NCBI RefSeq assembly: GCF_029760955.1
Contig: NZ_CP121682.1
Location: 2,976,001-3,040,000, forward strand
Length of the DNA: 64,000 bases
Direction: 5' to 3'
Source: Streptomyces cathayae
GTDB taxonomy: Bacteria > Actinomycetota > Actinomycetes > Streptomycetales > Streptomycetaceae
A program made the translations under genes and the position numbers. The notes below the pieces were generated by a model that searched no databases, was not told where the DNA came from, and saw only the letters and a list, made by a program, of their open reading frames with translations. Below are positions 34,209-42,768 of the stretch, one piece after another. The first letter of the stretch is position 1. Each line of letters begins with the position of its first letter.

Positions 34209-34640
34209 GTGAGTGATGTGAGCGATCGACTTCCGCGTGCAGAGGACATGCGGACATGCGCAGGGACCTTCGTCAGTCGCGTCACCACCCGCAAGCGGCT
34301 CCCGCTGGACTACTCCGTGGCCAGCCTCCGCCTCGTCGACTTCCTGGTCGACGGGCTGCGCAGGGACGGCGTGGACGAGGCGCGGGTGAGCGGTGCGCTG
34401 TTAGGGCTCGGGGCCTACGTCGGTGAGGTGCTGGTCCGCCGTGCGGACGCGCAGTGGGTCGACTTCGACGCCGCCCAGCAGGCCTATTTCGGGCAGCCGG
34501 TCGGCGTACGGATGCCGGACGGGCGGGTGTGGAACCCCCTCGGCAAGGTCCGCAACTGCTTCACGGCGGGCAGCTCACAGGAGTCGCTGCGCACCTTCTA
34601 CCTGACCCTGCACGGACGGGGCCGGCGTACCGCCGCCTGA
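34209..34640 (+). CDS. Conserved hypothetical protein, possible immunity protein
   Basis: 143 residues from the GTG that has GGAGGGGGAG upstream; the longer frame from 34125 lacks a ribosome site. No signal peptide or membrane helix. A helix-rich start (PLDYSVASLRLVDFLVDGLR) is followed by an alpha/beta part (GLGAYVGEVLVRRADAQWVDF, then VGVRMPDGRVWNPLGKVRNC). Not recognised as a named family, although it resembles small cytosolic proteins found after RHS-type genes. It follows the truncated secreted protein on the same strand, which fits an orphan immunity gene, but the IS remnant separates them. Confidence 0.65.
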   Translation: MSDVSDRLPRAEDMRTCAGTFVSRVTTRKRLPLDYSVASLRLVDFLVDGLRRDGVDEARVSGALLGLGAYVGEVLVRRADAQWVDFDAAQQAYFGQPVGVRMPDGRVWNPLGKVRNCFTAGSSQESLRTFYLTLHGRGRRTAA

Positions 34641-34695
34641 CGCCGTCCCGTCACCGCCGGGACGTCAGTGCCGTCCTCGGCCCTGACCCCGTAGC

Positions 34696-34730
34696 GCCCG
34701 CACCCGGCCGCCCACCACTCGGGTGCGGGC
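34696..34730. terminator. Bidirectional terminator hairpin
   Basis: Perfect 11-bp arms, 34696-34706 (GCCCGCACCCG) and 34720-34730, with a 13-base loop, in the 103 bp between two converging genes. Confidence 0.75.
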
Positions 34731-34743
34731 AGGGAACTCCGCG

Positions 34744-35616
34744 TCAGCGCACGTCCGCCGGAAGCTCGATCTTCCCCCGGTACGGGCCCTGGTTCGCCTC
34801 GCTGACCTTCTGCTCGAACGTGATGTCCTGGCCGTTGTACGGGATCAGGAAGCCGAAGTCGAGACGGTGGCTCTCGATCCGGTACGACGTCGCGTCCAGG
34901 ACCAGCACCTCCTCCAGGCCGGAGAGCGTCACCTGCCCGTCCTCGACCGGGACGCCCGCCACGCGGAGCTGCTCGGCCGTCGGGTCGAACTCGCGCTCGG
35001 CCTTCTTCGCCCACGCCCGGTCCTGGACGGCACTCAGCTTCTGCTCGCCGCTCACCACACGGAGTTCGACCGTGTCGCCGCCCTCCGTCTCGGTCACCTT
35101 CACCTCGCCGTCGGCAGTCCGCGCGTACGTCCGGAACGCGTCGACGACCGCGATCGGGTCCTCTACCTTGTTCCGCATCTCGGGGGCGACGGGAGACACG
35201 GCCTTCCAGCCGGCCGCACCCTCCTTCAGATACCCCGCGTCGCCGACGACGTAGAGCTCCTCGGTCTTCTTCGTGCCCTTGCTGTTGGTGCTGACGCCCT
35301 GCGAGTGCAGTGCCACCCGCCCGACAGCACGCCGGAGGCTGCCCTCGTAGGTCGCCGCGCTCTTCTGCCCCTGGAGCGTCAGCCCCTCCTCGCCCGTCAC
35401 GGAGAAGCTCCAGGCGGGCTCCTCGGCCATCGCCTTCTCGGCGAGGTCGAGGAAGTCCTCCACGGACTCGGGCGCCCGGGGCTGCTCGGACGCCTCACGG
35501 GCAGGCGGCGAGGTCGCCTCCCGGGTCTTCGCGTCGTCCGTCTCCGCGCCGCACGCAACCAGCGTGAGGGCGACCGGGAGGGCGAGCGCGGCGGTGCGTC
35601 CGGGACGAGTTCGCAT
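34744..35616 (-). CDS. Lipoprotein, LppX/LprG-like
   Basis: 290 residues. Signal peptide with lipobox LTLVAC (cleavage before the Cys at about residue 22), so it is lipid-anchored outside the membrane. The mature part is one alpha/beta domain with a long curved sheet (PAWSFSVTGEEGLTLQGQK, KKTEELYVVGDAGYLKEG, TADGEVKVTETEGGDTVELRV and YRIESHRLDFGFLIPYNGQD). The layout resembles LppX/LprG/LolA-type carriers of lipids, a common Streptomyces lipoprotein type. The ligand is unknown. Start ATG has AAGGAAAAGG before it; the ATG-rich extension upstream is not needed. Confidence 0.78.
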   Translation of the reverse strand: MRTRPGRTAALALPVALTLVACGAETDDAKTREATSPPAREASEQPRAPESVEDFLDLAEKAMAEEPAWSFSVTGEEGLTLQGQKSAATYEGSLRRAVGRVALHSQGVSTNSKGTKKTEELYVVGDAGYLKEGAAGWKAVSPVAPEMRNKVEDPIAVVDAFRTYARTADGEVKVTETEGGDTVELRVVSGEQKLSAVQDRAWAKKAEREFDPTAEQLRVAGVPVEDGQVTLSGLEEVLVLDATSYRIESHRLDFGFLIPYNGQDITFEQKVSEANQGPYRGKIELPADVR

Positions 35617-35711
35617 GGACCTTTTCCTTACGTCACGACAGAGGCGCGGACTGTACAACAGCGCCCACCCCTCGATCACCCCGGCAGACAATCCCGACAT
35701 CCGGTGACGTC

Positions 35712-35957
35712 ATGCCCGGCGACCACGCCACCGAGCGACTGACCTCGGCGCTACGTGCCCTCGTCGGCGTCGAGGACCCCGAAGCGCTCGCCACCGCCCT
35801 CATGGAGAACCAGGGAGCACCCGGGCCCTCCACCTGGTCCGTGCGAGGGGACGGTGTCCGCATCAACGACGGCGAGTACTCCTACCGCAATCCCGCCGAC
35901 CATTTCGCCCTGCCGCCCGCCCGGCTCGACCGGGTGTCCGCTGCGCTCGCCCCCTGA
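35712..35957 (+). CDS. Small hypothetical protein
   Basis: 81 residues (MPGDHATERLTSALRALVGV... then STWSVRGDGVRINDGEYSYR). Third codon positions are strongly GC-rich and the sequence reads like a folded small protein, so I accept it. No named family. Its 3' two thirds overlap, on the other strand, the run-on end of the frameshifted ATPase gene, so one of the two must be non-coding there; the ATPase homology ends near 35970, which favours this gene. Confidence 0.5.
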   Translation: MPGDHATERLTSALRALVGVEDPEALATALMENQGAPGPSTWSVRGDGVRINDGEYSYRNPADHFALPPARLDRVSAALAP

Positions 35958-36321
35958 CGGCTGCGCCGCCAGTTCACACCACACGGTCTTGCTGCGGGGC
36001 CCCCGCGTCACGCCCCGCCGCAGCGCCAGCGCGTCGAGCAGGGCGAGCCCCCGGCCGGACTCGTCGTCGACGGTGACCGCCTCGCGGAGGACAGGCAGGG
36101 CGCACGGGTCGGGGTCGGTGACCTCCAGTCGCGTACGGCCGCCGTCACAGGACACCCGCACGGTGACGGGGAGGCCCTCGCCGAGGTGCCGGATCACGTT
36201 GGTGACGAGCTCCGCTCGCGCAGAGCTGGACGTCGACGCCGTAGTCGCGCAGGGCGCGGCGCACTCCGGACACGGCCGCCGGGGTGGCGAGCAGTTCCAG
36301 TGTCAGGGGTGGTCGCCTCAC
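35751..36321 (-). pseudogene. HATPase_c ATP-binding regulatory protein, frameshifted
   Basis: The GTG at 36321, overlapping the stop of the small gene at 36318, starts a frame reading LELLATPAAVSGVRRALRDY and GVDVQLCA. The expected next words, ELVTNVIRHLGEGLP (the N-box of RsbW-like kinases), occur in another frame. One extra G in the minus-strand AGCGGAG (plus-strand C pair at 36212-36213) explains the shift. After the break come the G-box parts DESGRGLALLDALA and KTVWCELAA. Beyond about 35970 the frame runs on with no homology. This protein type accompanies DUF397/HTH genes in Streptomyces; this copy is probably dead unless the extra base is a sequence error. Confidence 0.7.
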
Positions 36322-36527
36322 GCGTCCCCCTTGCGGAGGACGGCGGTCAGGGCGCGGGCGGTGAGCAGGTTGCAGTTGCCGAGCGCGATCAGCGGTCGGG
36401 TGGGGTAGCGGGCCGCGAAGGTCGGGATGTCGACGCCGAGGGACGGGAGCGTGATGCCGTGCGCGGCGAGCGCGTCCCGCAGCTCCTCGACGCAGGCGTC
36501 GGCCGAGGCGGGGTGGGGGTCGTGCAT
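36318..36527 (-). CDS. Small protein of a HTH/ATPase/DUF397 regulatory set
   Basis: 69 residues (MHDPHPASADACVEELRDAL then GNCNLLTARALTAVLRKG). A single small helical protein without membrane or export signal. Genes of this kind occur in front of the HATPase gene in many Streptomyces sets. Its TGA overlaps the GTG of the ATPase gene, so they are one transcription unit divergent from the HTH gene at 36708. AGGAAGG lies about 13 bases before the ATG. The role is unknown. Confidence 0.65.
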   Translation of the reverse strand: MHDPHPASADACVEELRDALAAHGITLPSLGVDIPTFAARYPTRPLIALGNCNLLTARALTAVLRKGDA

Positions 36528-36707
36528 GGGGAGTTCACACCTTCCTGTGCCATGAGTGACGAACCGCTCACACTCTGCCGCCGGGCTCCGTAGCGTGACA
36601 GGGGTTCGGGCTCCCGGCCCTGAACTGCACGTATGCCCGGCAGGAGTCGGCACGGGCCGGGGAACGCCGGGCAGCGGGCGGTAACGGCACACCAAGGACG
36701 GTGAACG

Positions 36708-37562
36708 ATGGGGCAGCGCAAGGACATCGACGGATCGACGGGCGTCCCGACTTTCTACGGAAGCGAGTTGCGGTGGAAGCGGGAGGAAGCCGGGCTGACG
36801 CTCCAGCAGCTGGTCGAGGGCAGCTTCTACGGCCCCAGCCACCTCAGCGAGATCGAGCGCGGCACGCGCCGCATGCCGGCGGAACTCGCCGACCACGTCG
36901 ACAAGGTCCTCGGCACGGACGGCTTCTTCCGCCGCCGCTGCGAGGACGTGCGCAGGGCGAAACGGCGGGGACACGCGAGCTACTTCGAGCGGGTGCTGGA
37001 GGCGGAGAAGCACGCCAAGTCCATCGAGGAGTGATGCCCGACTCTGATGCCGGGGTTGTTGCAGACGGACGCTTACGCGCGGGCGCTGGTTCGGGCGGCC
37101 ATGCCACTTGCACCGGACGAGGAGGTCGAGGAGAAGGTCAGCGCCCGGGTGGCACGGGCACGCCTCTTCGAGGACAACCACAAGACACCGATGTACTGGG
37201 CGATCCTGTCGGAAGTGCTCTTGCGTCAACCGCTCCTGCCCTCGGAGCAGACAGTCAAGCAACTCGAGCACATCGCCGCGCTGGCGCGCCGACGCCGGAT
37301 CGTTCCCCAGGTCCTTCCGTGGAACTGCGGGCCGCATCCCCTCATGATGGGCATGGCCAAGGTCATGACCTTCCCTGACGCCCCGCCGTTGGTGTACTTG
37401 GAGTCGCAGCACAGTGGGGACACCATCGACGATCCGGCCCTCGTAGAGGAGTACCGAAGGTCGTACGATCTGCTCAGGGCCGCCGCATTGCCACCCGAGG
37501 CGTCCCTCGCCCTGATCGAGCAAGCGGCTGAGGATGTGCGAAATGGCAAGCAGCATGAATGA
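36708..37562 (+). pseudogene. XRE-family HTH regulator with DUF5753, interrupted by an in-frame TGA
   Basis: The N-terminal part (codons 1-108) has a complete helix-turn-helix (ELRWKREEAGLTLQQLVEGS and SHLSEIERGTRRMP). The rest (from 37035) has the DUF5753 ligand-binding domain (PGLLQTDAYARALVRAAMP to DLLRAAALPPEASL). Both halves are in one frame and are separated only by TGA at 37032-37034, codon 109. Family members have an aromatic residue there (WxPTLVPGLLQT type), so a TGG-to-TGA change fits. An internal ATG at 37047 could start the C-terminal half alone. The gene would be 284 residues if read through. It diverges from the small-protein/ATPase pair and overlaps the DUF397 gene. Confidence 0.82.
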
Positions 37563-37818
37563 CTTGAGCACGGCCGTCTGGCGCAAGAGCAGCTACAGCA
37601 ACGGAACGGGCGGCGACTGCGTCGAGGTGGCCGAGGCCTTCCCCGGCGCCGCCCGCTGGCGCAAGAGCACCTACAGCAACGGTGATGGCGGCGACTGCCT
37701 CGAAGTGTGCGACGCCCACACCGGCGTCGTCCCCGTCCGTGACTCCAAGGTCCCCCACGGCCCGGTCCTCACCATCACGGCAGGTGCCTGGACGTCGTTC
37801 GTCACGTCCCTCATGTAG
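37555..37818 (+). CDS. DUF397 protein with two repeats
   Basis: 87 residues from the ATG giving MNDLSTAVW. Two DUF397 units stand in tandem: VWRKSSYSNGTGGDCVEVAE and RWRKSTYSNGDGGDCLEVCD, followed by the usual VPVRDSKVPHGPVLTI end. Its start overlaps the end of the HTH gene by eight bases. DUF397 proteins pair with XRE/DUF5753 regulators in Streptomyces, and some pairs work as toxin-antitoxin-like or developmental switches (the WhiJ/AbaA type). Because the HTH partner carries a stop codon, this copy may be orphaned. Confidence 0.85.
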   Translation: MNDLSTAVWRKSSYSNGTGGDCVEVAEAFPGAARWRKSTYSNGDGGDCLEVCDAHTGVVPVRDSKVPHGPVLTITAGAWTSFVTSLM

Positions 37819-38008
37819 GTGCCGCGCGTGTCTTGCCTCCGTCACGCGAGGGAAGACACCCGGGGCCGGCGCGGTGCGCTGTGACGCTCTTGGCATCGAG
37901 CACGCAGAAACAATCATGAGCGTCATGGAGTTGTTCCCCCGGGCCGGCGAGCGGGGCCCGGGGACCGGGCATGCCGGGATGGTCGGCCGAGCGCGAGGAC
38001 GTGACTGA

Positions 38009-38770
38009 GTGTCCCGCGTTTCCCCGCGTTCCTGGTTGATCCTCGCCGTGCCCGTCGTGGGGCTGTTGGCACTGACGTATTCCGCCACGACGTCCGAACC
38101 GCGCGCATCCGCGCAACGGCAGGGCCCCGCCGTGCCGTTGCGGGACCGTCCGCTCCCGGCCGGTGGCACGGCCCAGCTCTCGAAGTGCGGGGTGGACGAG
38201 CCGCCGCGGCCGGTGCCACGGGGGGAGGGCGAGCAGAGCATGGCCCCGAGACTGGTGCTCACCAGCTGGGGTTACTACGATCCGGGGCCGAAGGCGCCGG
38301 GCGAAACTCGCTTCACCGTCCACGCGGCCATACGAGCGGGCGACCGCCCCCTGGTGCTCGACGCGCCGCTGGCCAAAGGCCAGGTCACGCTCGATCTCCA
38401 CGGCCCTCATGGTCAGGGCGTCCGCGCTTCCGCCCGCGGGCTCACCGCGACGGTCGTGGACAGCGGTTTCAAGGGCAAGGCCGTAGAAGTCCCGGCGTCC
38501 GGCCGTTTCCGGGTGGATCCGGGCAAGGAGCTACTCCTGGACGTGGAGCTGCCTACCGGGGCCGTGTGCCCTGGCCACAGCCTGCTCGACATCAACAGGT
38601 GCTCGCCGGAGGACACCAACGACGCCACGGACTGCCCGGTGCTGACTCTCACCTTCACCGACCCGGCGATCCGCGCGTACCGCGCCGAGATGACGGGCGA
38701 CAGCGCCGACGGACCCCTCAGCGACCGGCTGGTCGCGGTGTCCTGGGAACTGCGTGCCTCACAGGTGTGA
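38009..38770 (+). CDS. Membrane-anchored or secreted hypothetical protein
   Basis: 253 residues from GTG. N-terminal hydrophobic segment (about 10-28, LILAVPVVGLLALTYSAT) acts as signal or anchor. The outside part is beta-rich (APRLVLTSWGYYDPGPKAPG, then LVLDAPLAKGQVTLDLHGPH) with cysteines in SKCGVDE, GAVCPGH, NRCSPED and DCPVLTL. No recognised family; it looks like a small surface protein. No close partner: the next gene is on the other strand. Codon use is typical of the genome. Confidence 0.65.
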   Translation: MSRVSPRSWLILAVPVVGLLALTYSATTSEPRASAQRQGPAVPLRDRPLPAGGTAQLSKCGVDEPPRPVPRGEGEQSMAPRLVLTSWGYYDPGPKAPGETRFTVHAAIRAGDRPLVLDAPLAKGQVTLDLHGPHGQGVRASARGLTATVVDSGFKGKAVEVPASGRFRVDPGKELLLDVELPTGAVCPGHSLLDINRCSPEDTNDATDCPVLTLTFTDPAIRAYRAEMTGDSADGPLSDRLVAVSWELRASQV

Positions 38771-38819
38771 GCAGGAGGTCTCCGAGCAGCTCACCAATGT
38801 GTCGGCGGGCGGCTGAGGG

Positions 38820-39524
38820 TCAGTGCTGGTTCACCGGAAAGACGGCCGCGGGATCGCATCGCGCCGGGCAGGCCAGCAGATAGACCTCGTTGCCGAGGAA
38901 CAGGGCGTAGGCGTCGTCCCGGACGCTGTAGGGCTGCACCGGGACTCCGGGGCGGACGCCGAACTCCCAGCCCTCCGGTATCTGGCAGACGAACGCCATC
39001 TCCACGCCGCACGCACACCGGTAGTACTCGGGGTACTGCGCCCAGGACGCCGTACCACCCACTTTGAAATGCGCTCCGAACGGCCCCTCCGGGGTGTCCA
39101 CGAAGGGCCGCAGGGACAGGGGCAGGGCACGCACGGCCGGTTCGGGCTCCGCTTCCGGCACCCCCGGGTCACGCTGCAGCAGCACCCGCCAGAACGAGCC
39201 CGGGAACGGCGGCTGCGGAGCCTCCCAGAACCGGGGCACGAGGCGGTCGTCGGCCGTCACCGGGTCGGCCGCGTCGTGGTGGTGGGCGCAGTGGAAGACC
39301 GACAGGTGTTCTCCGCCGAAGAACTCGATGTCGTCCGGCAGGTCCAACTGGAAGAACAGTGCCATCCGCTCGCCGCAGAAGCACCGCGGCCACTCCTGGC
39401 CGTCGTCGAAGTAGGGCCACCCGCCCACCGAGTTGCGAGCCGGACGTTCCAGCGGCTCGGTACCGATCTCGATCTCGTACCCGGGCGCCGGCGCCCACTC
39501 CTCCCCCAGCCCGTCCTCGCTCAC
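38820..39524 (-). CDS. DUF1963/YwqG-like protein
   Basis: 234 residues from the GTG that overlaps the stop of the SMI1-domain gene (GTGA). The central text is DUF1963-like: SVGGWPYFDDGQEWPRCFCG, then RMALFFQLDLPDDIEFFGGE and, later, a second CG-containing strand (YRCACGVEMAFVCQIPEGW). The paired CxCG motifs may bind a metal. The much longer frame upstream is not part of it. DUF1963 and SUKH proteins are frequent in polymorphic-toxin immunity clusters, and this gene is co-translated with a SUKH protein, so an immunity role is plausible but unproven. Confidence 0.72.
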   Translation of the reverse strand: MSEDGLGEEWAPAPGYEIEIGTEPLERPARNSVGGWPYFDDGQEWPRCFCGERMALFFQLDLPDDIEFFGGEHLSVFHCAHHHDAADPVTADDRLVPRFWEAPQPPFPGSFWRVLLQRDPGVPEAEPEPAVRALPLSLRPFVDTPEGPFGAHFKVGGTASWAQYPEYYRCACGVEMAFVCQIPEGWEFGVRPGVPVQPYSVRDDAYALFLGNEVYLLACPARCDPAAVFPVNQH

Positions 39525-40903
39525 CGGTCGGTGTCCAGGCGGGCTTCGAGGACCGTCCGGCTGATGAGGGGGCGGTCCCACAGGGCGAGGAGTTCGTTGG
39601 CGAGGTCCAGGATCGGCAGCGGGTGCCGCTTGCCCTGGACCTCGATACCGGCCGCCGACAGACTCCGGGGGACGGCACCGGCGTCGAGGAGGACGCGCCA
39701 CTCCTCGGGGCCAAGGCTCAGGTATTCCAGCCCCGTCAGCCCGGTGATCTCCAGGGGATCGGCGAGCGTGCCCGGGTAGGCGGTGAGGGTCCGCAGACGG
39801 GGAAGCCCGACGACCGGGGCGAGGCCGATCGGCTCGCCCTGCCATGCGCCGATGCTGAGTACCTCCAGTGCAGGATGGGCGGCGGTCTTCACACTCTCCA
39901 GGTAGCGGATGTTCACCCGGGCCACCACCGGAGGGTTGTCTCCATCACGGTCCTGGTGCCAGCCGCTGGGCCGGTTGACCACCATGTCGGTGAGCGAGTC
40001 GGCGCGCAGTCCGGCGCCGATGCTCCGCTCGTGGTCGATCACGATGACCTGCCCGATGTGTCCGCCCGGCCCCGGTGTCAGGTCGAGGGCCAGCCGGTCA
40101 CCGCCGCCGTTGTCACCGAACACGATCCACCCCGGCGACCCGACCAGGCCCTGCACGGCGGTGTCCGGGGCCGTGACGACGGCGTCGTCGGCGGCGAACT
40201 GCCAAGGGCAGGGACGGGACTGGGCATCCCCGATGTAGAGCCCGTCCAAGGAGAAGAGCTCACAGCCGACCGCATCGCTGACCCGCTCCGCCGCCTCGTA
40301 GTCGTCGCCCCAGTCCTGCCACCGCGCCCGGGTCACCCGGTAGAGCGCCTTGAGTTCGTCGGGCAGCGTGACACCGAGGCGCGCCTCGGCTTCGGCGATC
40401 TCCTCCTCCGCGGCACCGACGGCGTCGGGCAGCCGCTCGCGGAGGGTCTGCTCCAGCAGTGCCGGGTCCGCCGACGACGCCGGCACCGCACCGGGGACCT
40501 CCTCGGGCAGGCGCCGCCAGGGCTCGGGAACGGCGCCTTCGACCAGGAGCAGGGCTCCCACGAAGGGGCTGACGACGCCGTACTCCACGGCAGGTCCGGA
40601 GTCGACGACATGGAGCAGCGTCGCCCCGTCCGGCGCCGTCTCGACCACGTACGACACATTGTTCAGGCCGTCGGCCCTGAGGGCGTCCTGTACCCGGTCC
40701 ACGGCGGTGAACTGGTCCTGCATGTCCGCCACCTGCAAGGCCCGCCCCGGCGCCGGGTGCGGCTGTGGCGCGGGCAGGGTCCAGCCGCCCAGACCGACCT
40801 GGCCCGTGAAGCAACCACCCGGCGCGGCAAGCTCCTCCGCGTGGGCATCCCGCACCAGCCGCAGCAGCGGCTCCCAGGTCGCGAGGTCATGTATCGAGGA
40901 CAA
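39521..40903 (-). CDS. SMI1/KNR4 (SUKH) domain protein, multi-domain
   Basis: 460 residues. The SUKH domain lies in the middle (about 155-315): EIAEAEARLGVTLPDELKAL then YRVTRARW, FSLDGLYIGDAQ and GWIVFGDNGGGDRLALDLTP. The N-terminal 150 residues and the C-terminal part (leucine-spaced strands LEVLSIGAW, LRTLTAYPG and LEYLSLGPEEW, like short leucine-rich repeats) are extra. It is co-translated with the DUF1963-like gene downstream and 62 bp from a small gene upstream, forming a three-gene unit. No toxin gene is adjacent. The best reading is an orphan or composite immunity protein. Confidence 0.82.
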   Translation of the reverse strand: MSSIHDLATWEPLLRLVRDAHAEELAAPGGCFTGQVGLGGWTLPAPQPHPAPGRALQVADMQDQFTAVDRVQDALRADGLNNVSYVVETAPDGATLLHVVDSGPAVEYGVVSPFVGALLLVEGAVPEPWRRLPEEVPGAVPASSADPALLEQTLRERLPDAVGAAEEEIAEAEARLGVTLPDELKALYRVTRARWQDWGDDYEAAERVSDAVGCELFSLDGLYIGDAQSRPCPWQFAADDAVVTAPDTAVQGLVGSPGWIVFGDNGGGDRLALDLTPGPGGHIGQVIVIDHERSIGAGLRADSLTDMVVNRPSGWHQDRDGDNPPVVARVNIRYLESVKTAAHPALEVLSIGAWQGEPIGLAPVVGLPRLRTLTAYPGTLADPLEITGLTGLEYLSLGPEEWRVLLDAGAVPRSLSAAGIEVQGKRHPLPILDLANELLALWDRPLISRTVLEARLDTDR

Positions 40904-40965
40904 CGGTGTTCTCCGGTCGGTCGGTTGGTGAGGAAGAGGAAGCCATGGAGTGCTCGCGGGACGGC

Positions 40966-41448
40966 TCAGTCGCCCGAGTATCCGAAGATGCCAAGGTGGG
41001 CCGGCTCGGCCTGGTCACCGGCGTAGAGGAGGACGTACACACCCGTCCACCGCATACGACACTCGTCCAGCAGCGTCTCCTCAGGGTCGGGCGGAAGCCG
41101 GTCGGCCGTGCGGGCGTGGTCGAGGAGTTCCGAGAACCGGACCGGTGTCGGCCGGACGGTGCCGAAGTGGTGCAGGAGGCGTTCGTGCGTCAGGGGACGC
41201 AGTGTCCCGTAGTCCTCGACACGGAGCGGCGTCGGCGCTGTGGTCGAGTGGACGACACGCTGGATGTCGAGGATGGAGTGCGTCCCTTCCTCACCCATGA
41301 ACTCCTCGTCGGCCCAGAGGCCGTCCAGACAGCCGTACATGTCGTCGTGGCCGTACAACTTGTCGAAGACCTGCCGGTGCAGAGTCTCCAGCGACTTCTC
41401 GACGCTGCCTTCGTACGCAGTGACGTACTCCCACCAACTGGCGCCCAC
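40966..41448 (-). CDS. Hypothetical cytosolic protein upstream of the SUKH genes
   Basis: 160 residues from GTG (MGASWWEYVTAYEGSVEKSL). Aromatic-rich N-terminus, acidic helices (DKLYGHDDMYGCLDGLWADE) and an alpha/beta end (MRWTGVYVLLYAGDQAEPAH then LGIFGYSGD). No signal peptide or membrane helix. I do not recognise a named family, but small acidic proteins like this are typical neighbours of SUKH proteins. It is first in a three-gene minus-strand unit with the two following genes. Confidence 0.65.
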   Translation of the reverse strand: MGASWWEYVTAYEGSVEKSLETLHRQVFDKLYGHDDMYGCLDGLWADEEFMGEEGTHSILDIQRVVHSTTAPTPLRVEDYGTLRPLTHERLLHHFGTVRPTPVRFSELLDHARTADRLPPDPEETLLDECRMRWTGVYVLLYAGDQAEPAHLGIFGYSGD

Positions 41449-41645
41449 AGTCGCCCCTCCCTGTCATGGATCTGGCGCGATCCTAGGGTCGGCTACTGAC
41501 ATTGGGCGGCGCGGCTGTTGGACGGGGCTGCAGATGGGGACTCGCCTGCCGGGAGGCCGATGGGTTCCTCTGCGGCGTTCAGGACGGCTCGCGCCCGGCG
41601 GTTGCCCTTCCACGACGTACCGGACGAGCCCGGTACGGTCCCGAC

Positions 41646-42428
41646 ATGGACCTCTTCGTCGCTGACCGGTTGCGACTGGTCGAAGCCCTGACGCCTCAGC
41701 TGTCGTCGGAGGACCGTCGCGCCATGGACGACGCCTGGGACGCGGCGGTCCGGGTCAACCCGACCCTGTTCGACGGGCCGGTGGCCGGGTGTACGGGCCT
41801 GGAGCACGACGCACGTGACGGCCTCGTCCTGACCTGGGTGCGGGCGACGTACCGGTTCTACGTCCTGCGCAGGGTGCCCGGCGCGTCCGTACGGTTGCCG
41901 GCCCTGTTCGTGGCCGTCGCGCAGCCGGCGGACGACGGGCGCCTACTGGTGGGGCGGATGGCGTCCTGGACGACCGCGCCCGGCCGCTGGCAGCTGCCGG
42001 GCGGCTCGGTCGAGCCTCCACCGGACGGCGAGCCCCTCGACCTGGCCGCCCTCAGTCGGCATGCGGCCCGAGAGCTGGCCGAGGAGACCGGTGTCGATAT
42101 TCCTGCCGACGACCTCACCCCCTGGCAGGTCACCCGGGGCGCCAACGGCAGCGTCGGCGTCCTGTTCCAGGCCCCGCCCCGACCGGCACCCTGGCTGCAC
42201 GAGCGCTTCGCCGCCCTCACCTCCGCCGAACACGCCCTCGGCCGCGTCCCGGAACTGGACCGCCTCGCCCTCGTCCGCTCCCACGCCGACCTGACCGGCC
42301 TCGATGGTCCGCGGGTGGCCTACCTGGAGCCGGTCCTCCGCCGCCATGGCCGGTTCCGGCCCACCGGTCGGACGGGCGGGCCCGCCACAGATCGCGGGAG
42401 ACCGCAATCTCGGCCAGGTGGTGAATGA
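41646..42428 (+). CDS. NUDIX hydrolase
   Basis: 260 residues from the ATG giving MDLFVADRL. A helical N-terminal 75 residues precedes the Nudix domain. The Nudix box is recognisable though its spacing is stretched: GRWQLPGGSVEPP ... HAARELAEETGVDI, giving the Mg-binding REL-EETG core. Substrates are nucleoside diphosphates linked to another group; which one cannot be told. The last 30 residues (TGRTGGPATDRGRPQSRPGG) are low-complexity and run into apparently damaged sequence, so the natural C-terminus may have been altered. Confidence 0.8.
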   Translation: MDLFVADRLRLVEALTPQLSSEDRRAMDDAWDAAVRVNPTLFDGPVAGCTGLEHDARDGLVLTWVRATYRFYVLRRVPGASVRLPALFVAVAQPADDGRLLVGRMASWTTAPGRWQLPGGSVEPPPDGEPLDLAALSRHAARELAEETGVDIPADDLTPWQVTRGANGSVGVLFQAPPRPAPWLHERFAALTSAEHALGRVPELDRLALVRSHADLTGLDGPRVAYLEPVLRRHGRFRPTGRTGGPATDRGRPQSRPGGE

Positions 42429-42768
42429 ACCCGAGGTCGGCCTCCGGCCGTGGCCGGCGAGGTGCACTTCGGTGGTCACGCCTCCCGGGCTCGGCCGAGG
42501 ATGGAGCCGATCGGCACCAGCCGTCCGATGGCCGCTGCCGTCACCTGGTTGGGCGAGCGCGTCGCTCGGTTCCGACCGGCGGGGCAGCGCCGGACAGGGC
42601 TGTGGTCCGCGCTGGTGAACCGGTCGCGCTCGCTGCCGTGCGGGTGCCGGGCCCGGCCGCTGTCGCGGGTGCTGGAGGTGTGCGGCGCGGTTAGCGTCGA
42701 GGAGGCGTTCCACGCCTGGCAGCGTGGTCATGGGTGCCGGTTCGACGAAAAGAAGGAGCGTGGTCGGT
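42429..42768. other. Gap with a possible short IS5-type remnant
   Basis: No complete gene. Read on the minus strand, 42428-42487 gives SPGGVTTEVHLAGHGRRP, which resembles the start of the catalytic half of IS5-like transposases (SRGGLTTKIHLA...GRGRP). Nothing convincing extends it on either side, so it is at most a short relic. The right end carries the ribosome site of the next gene. Confidence 0.3.

Noticed and set aside
41943..42731. 262-codon minus-strand frame proposed as a complete transposase
   Set aside because: Only about 18 residues resemble an IS5-type protein; the rest is antisense to the NUDIX gene or unstructured.
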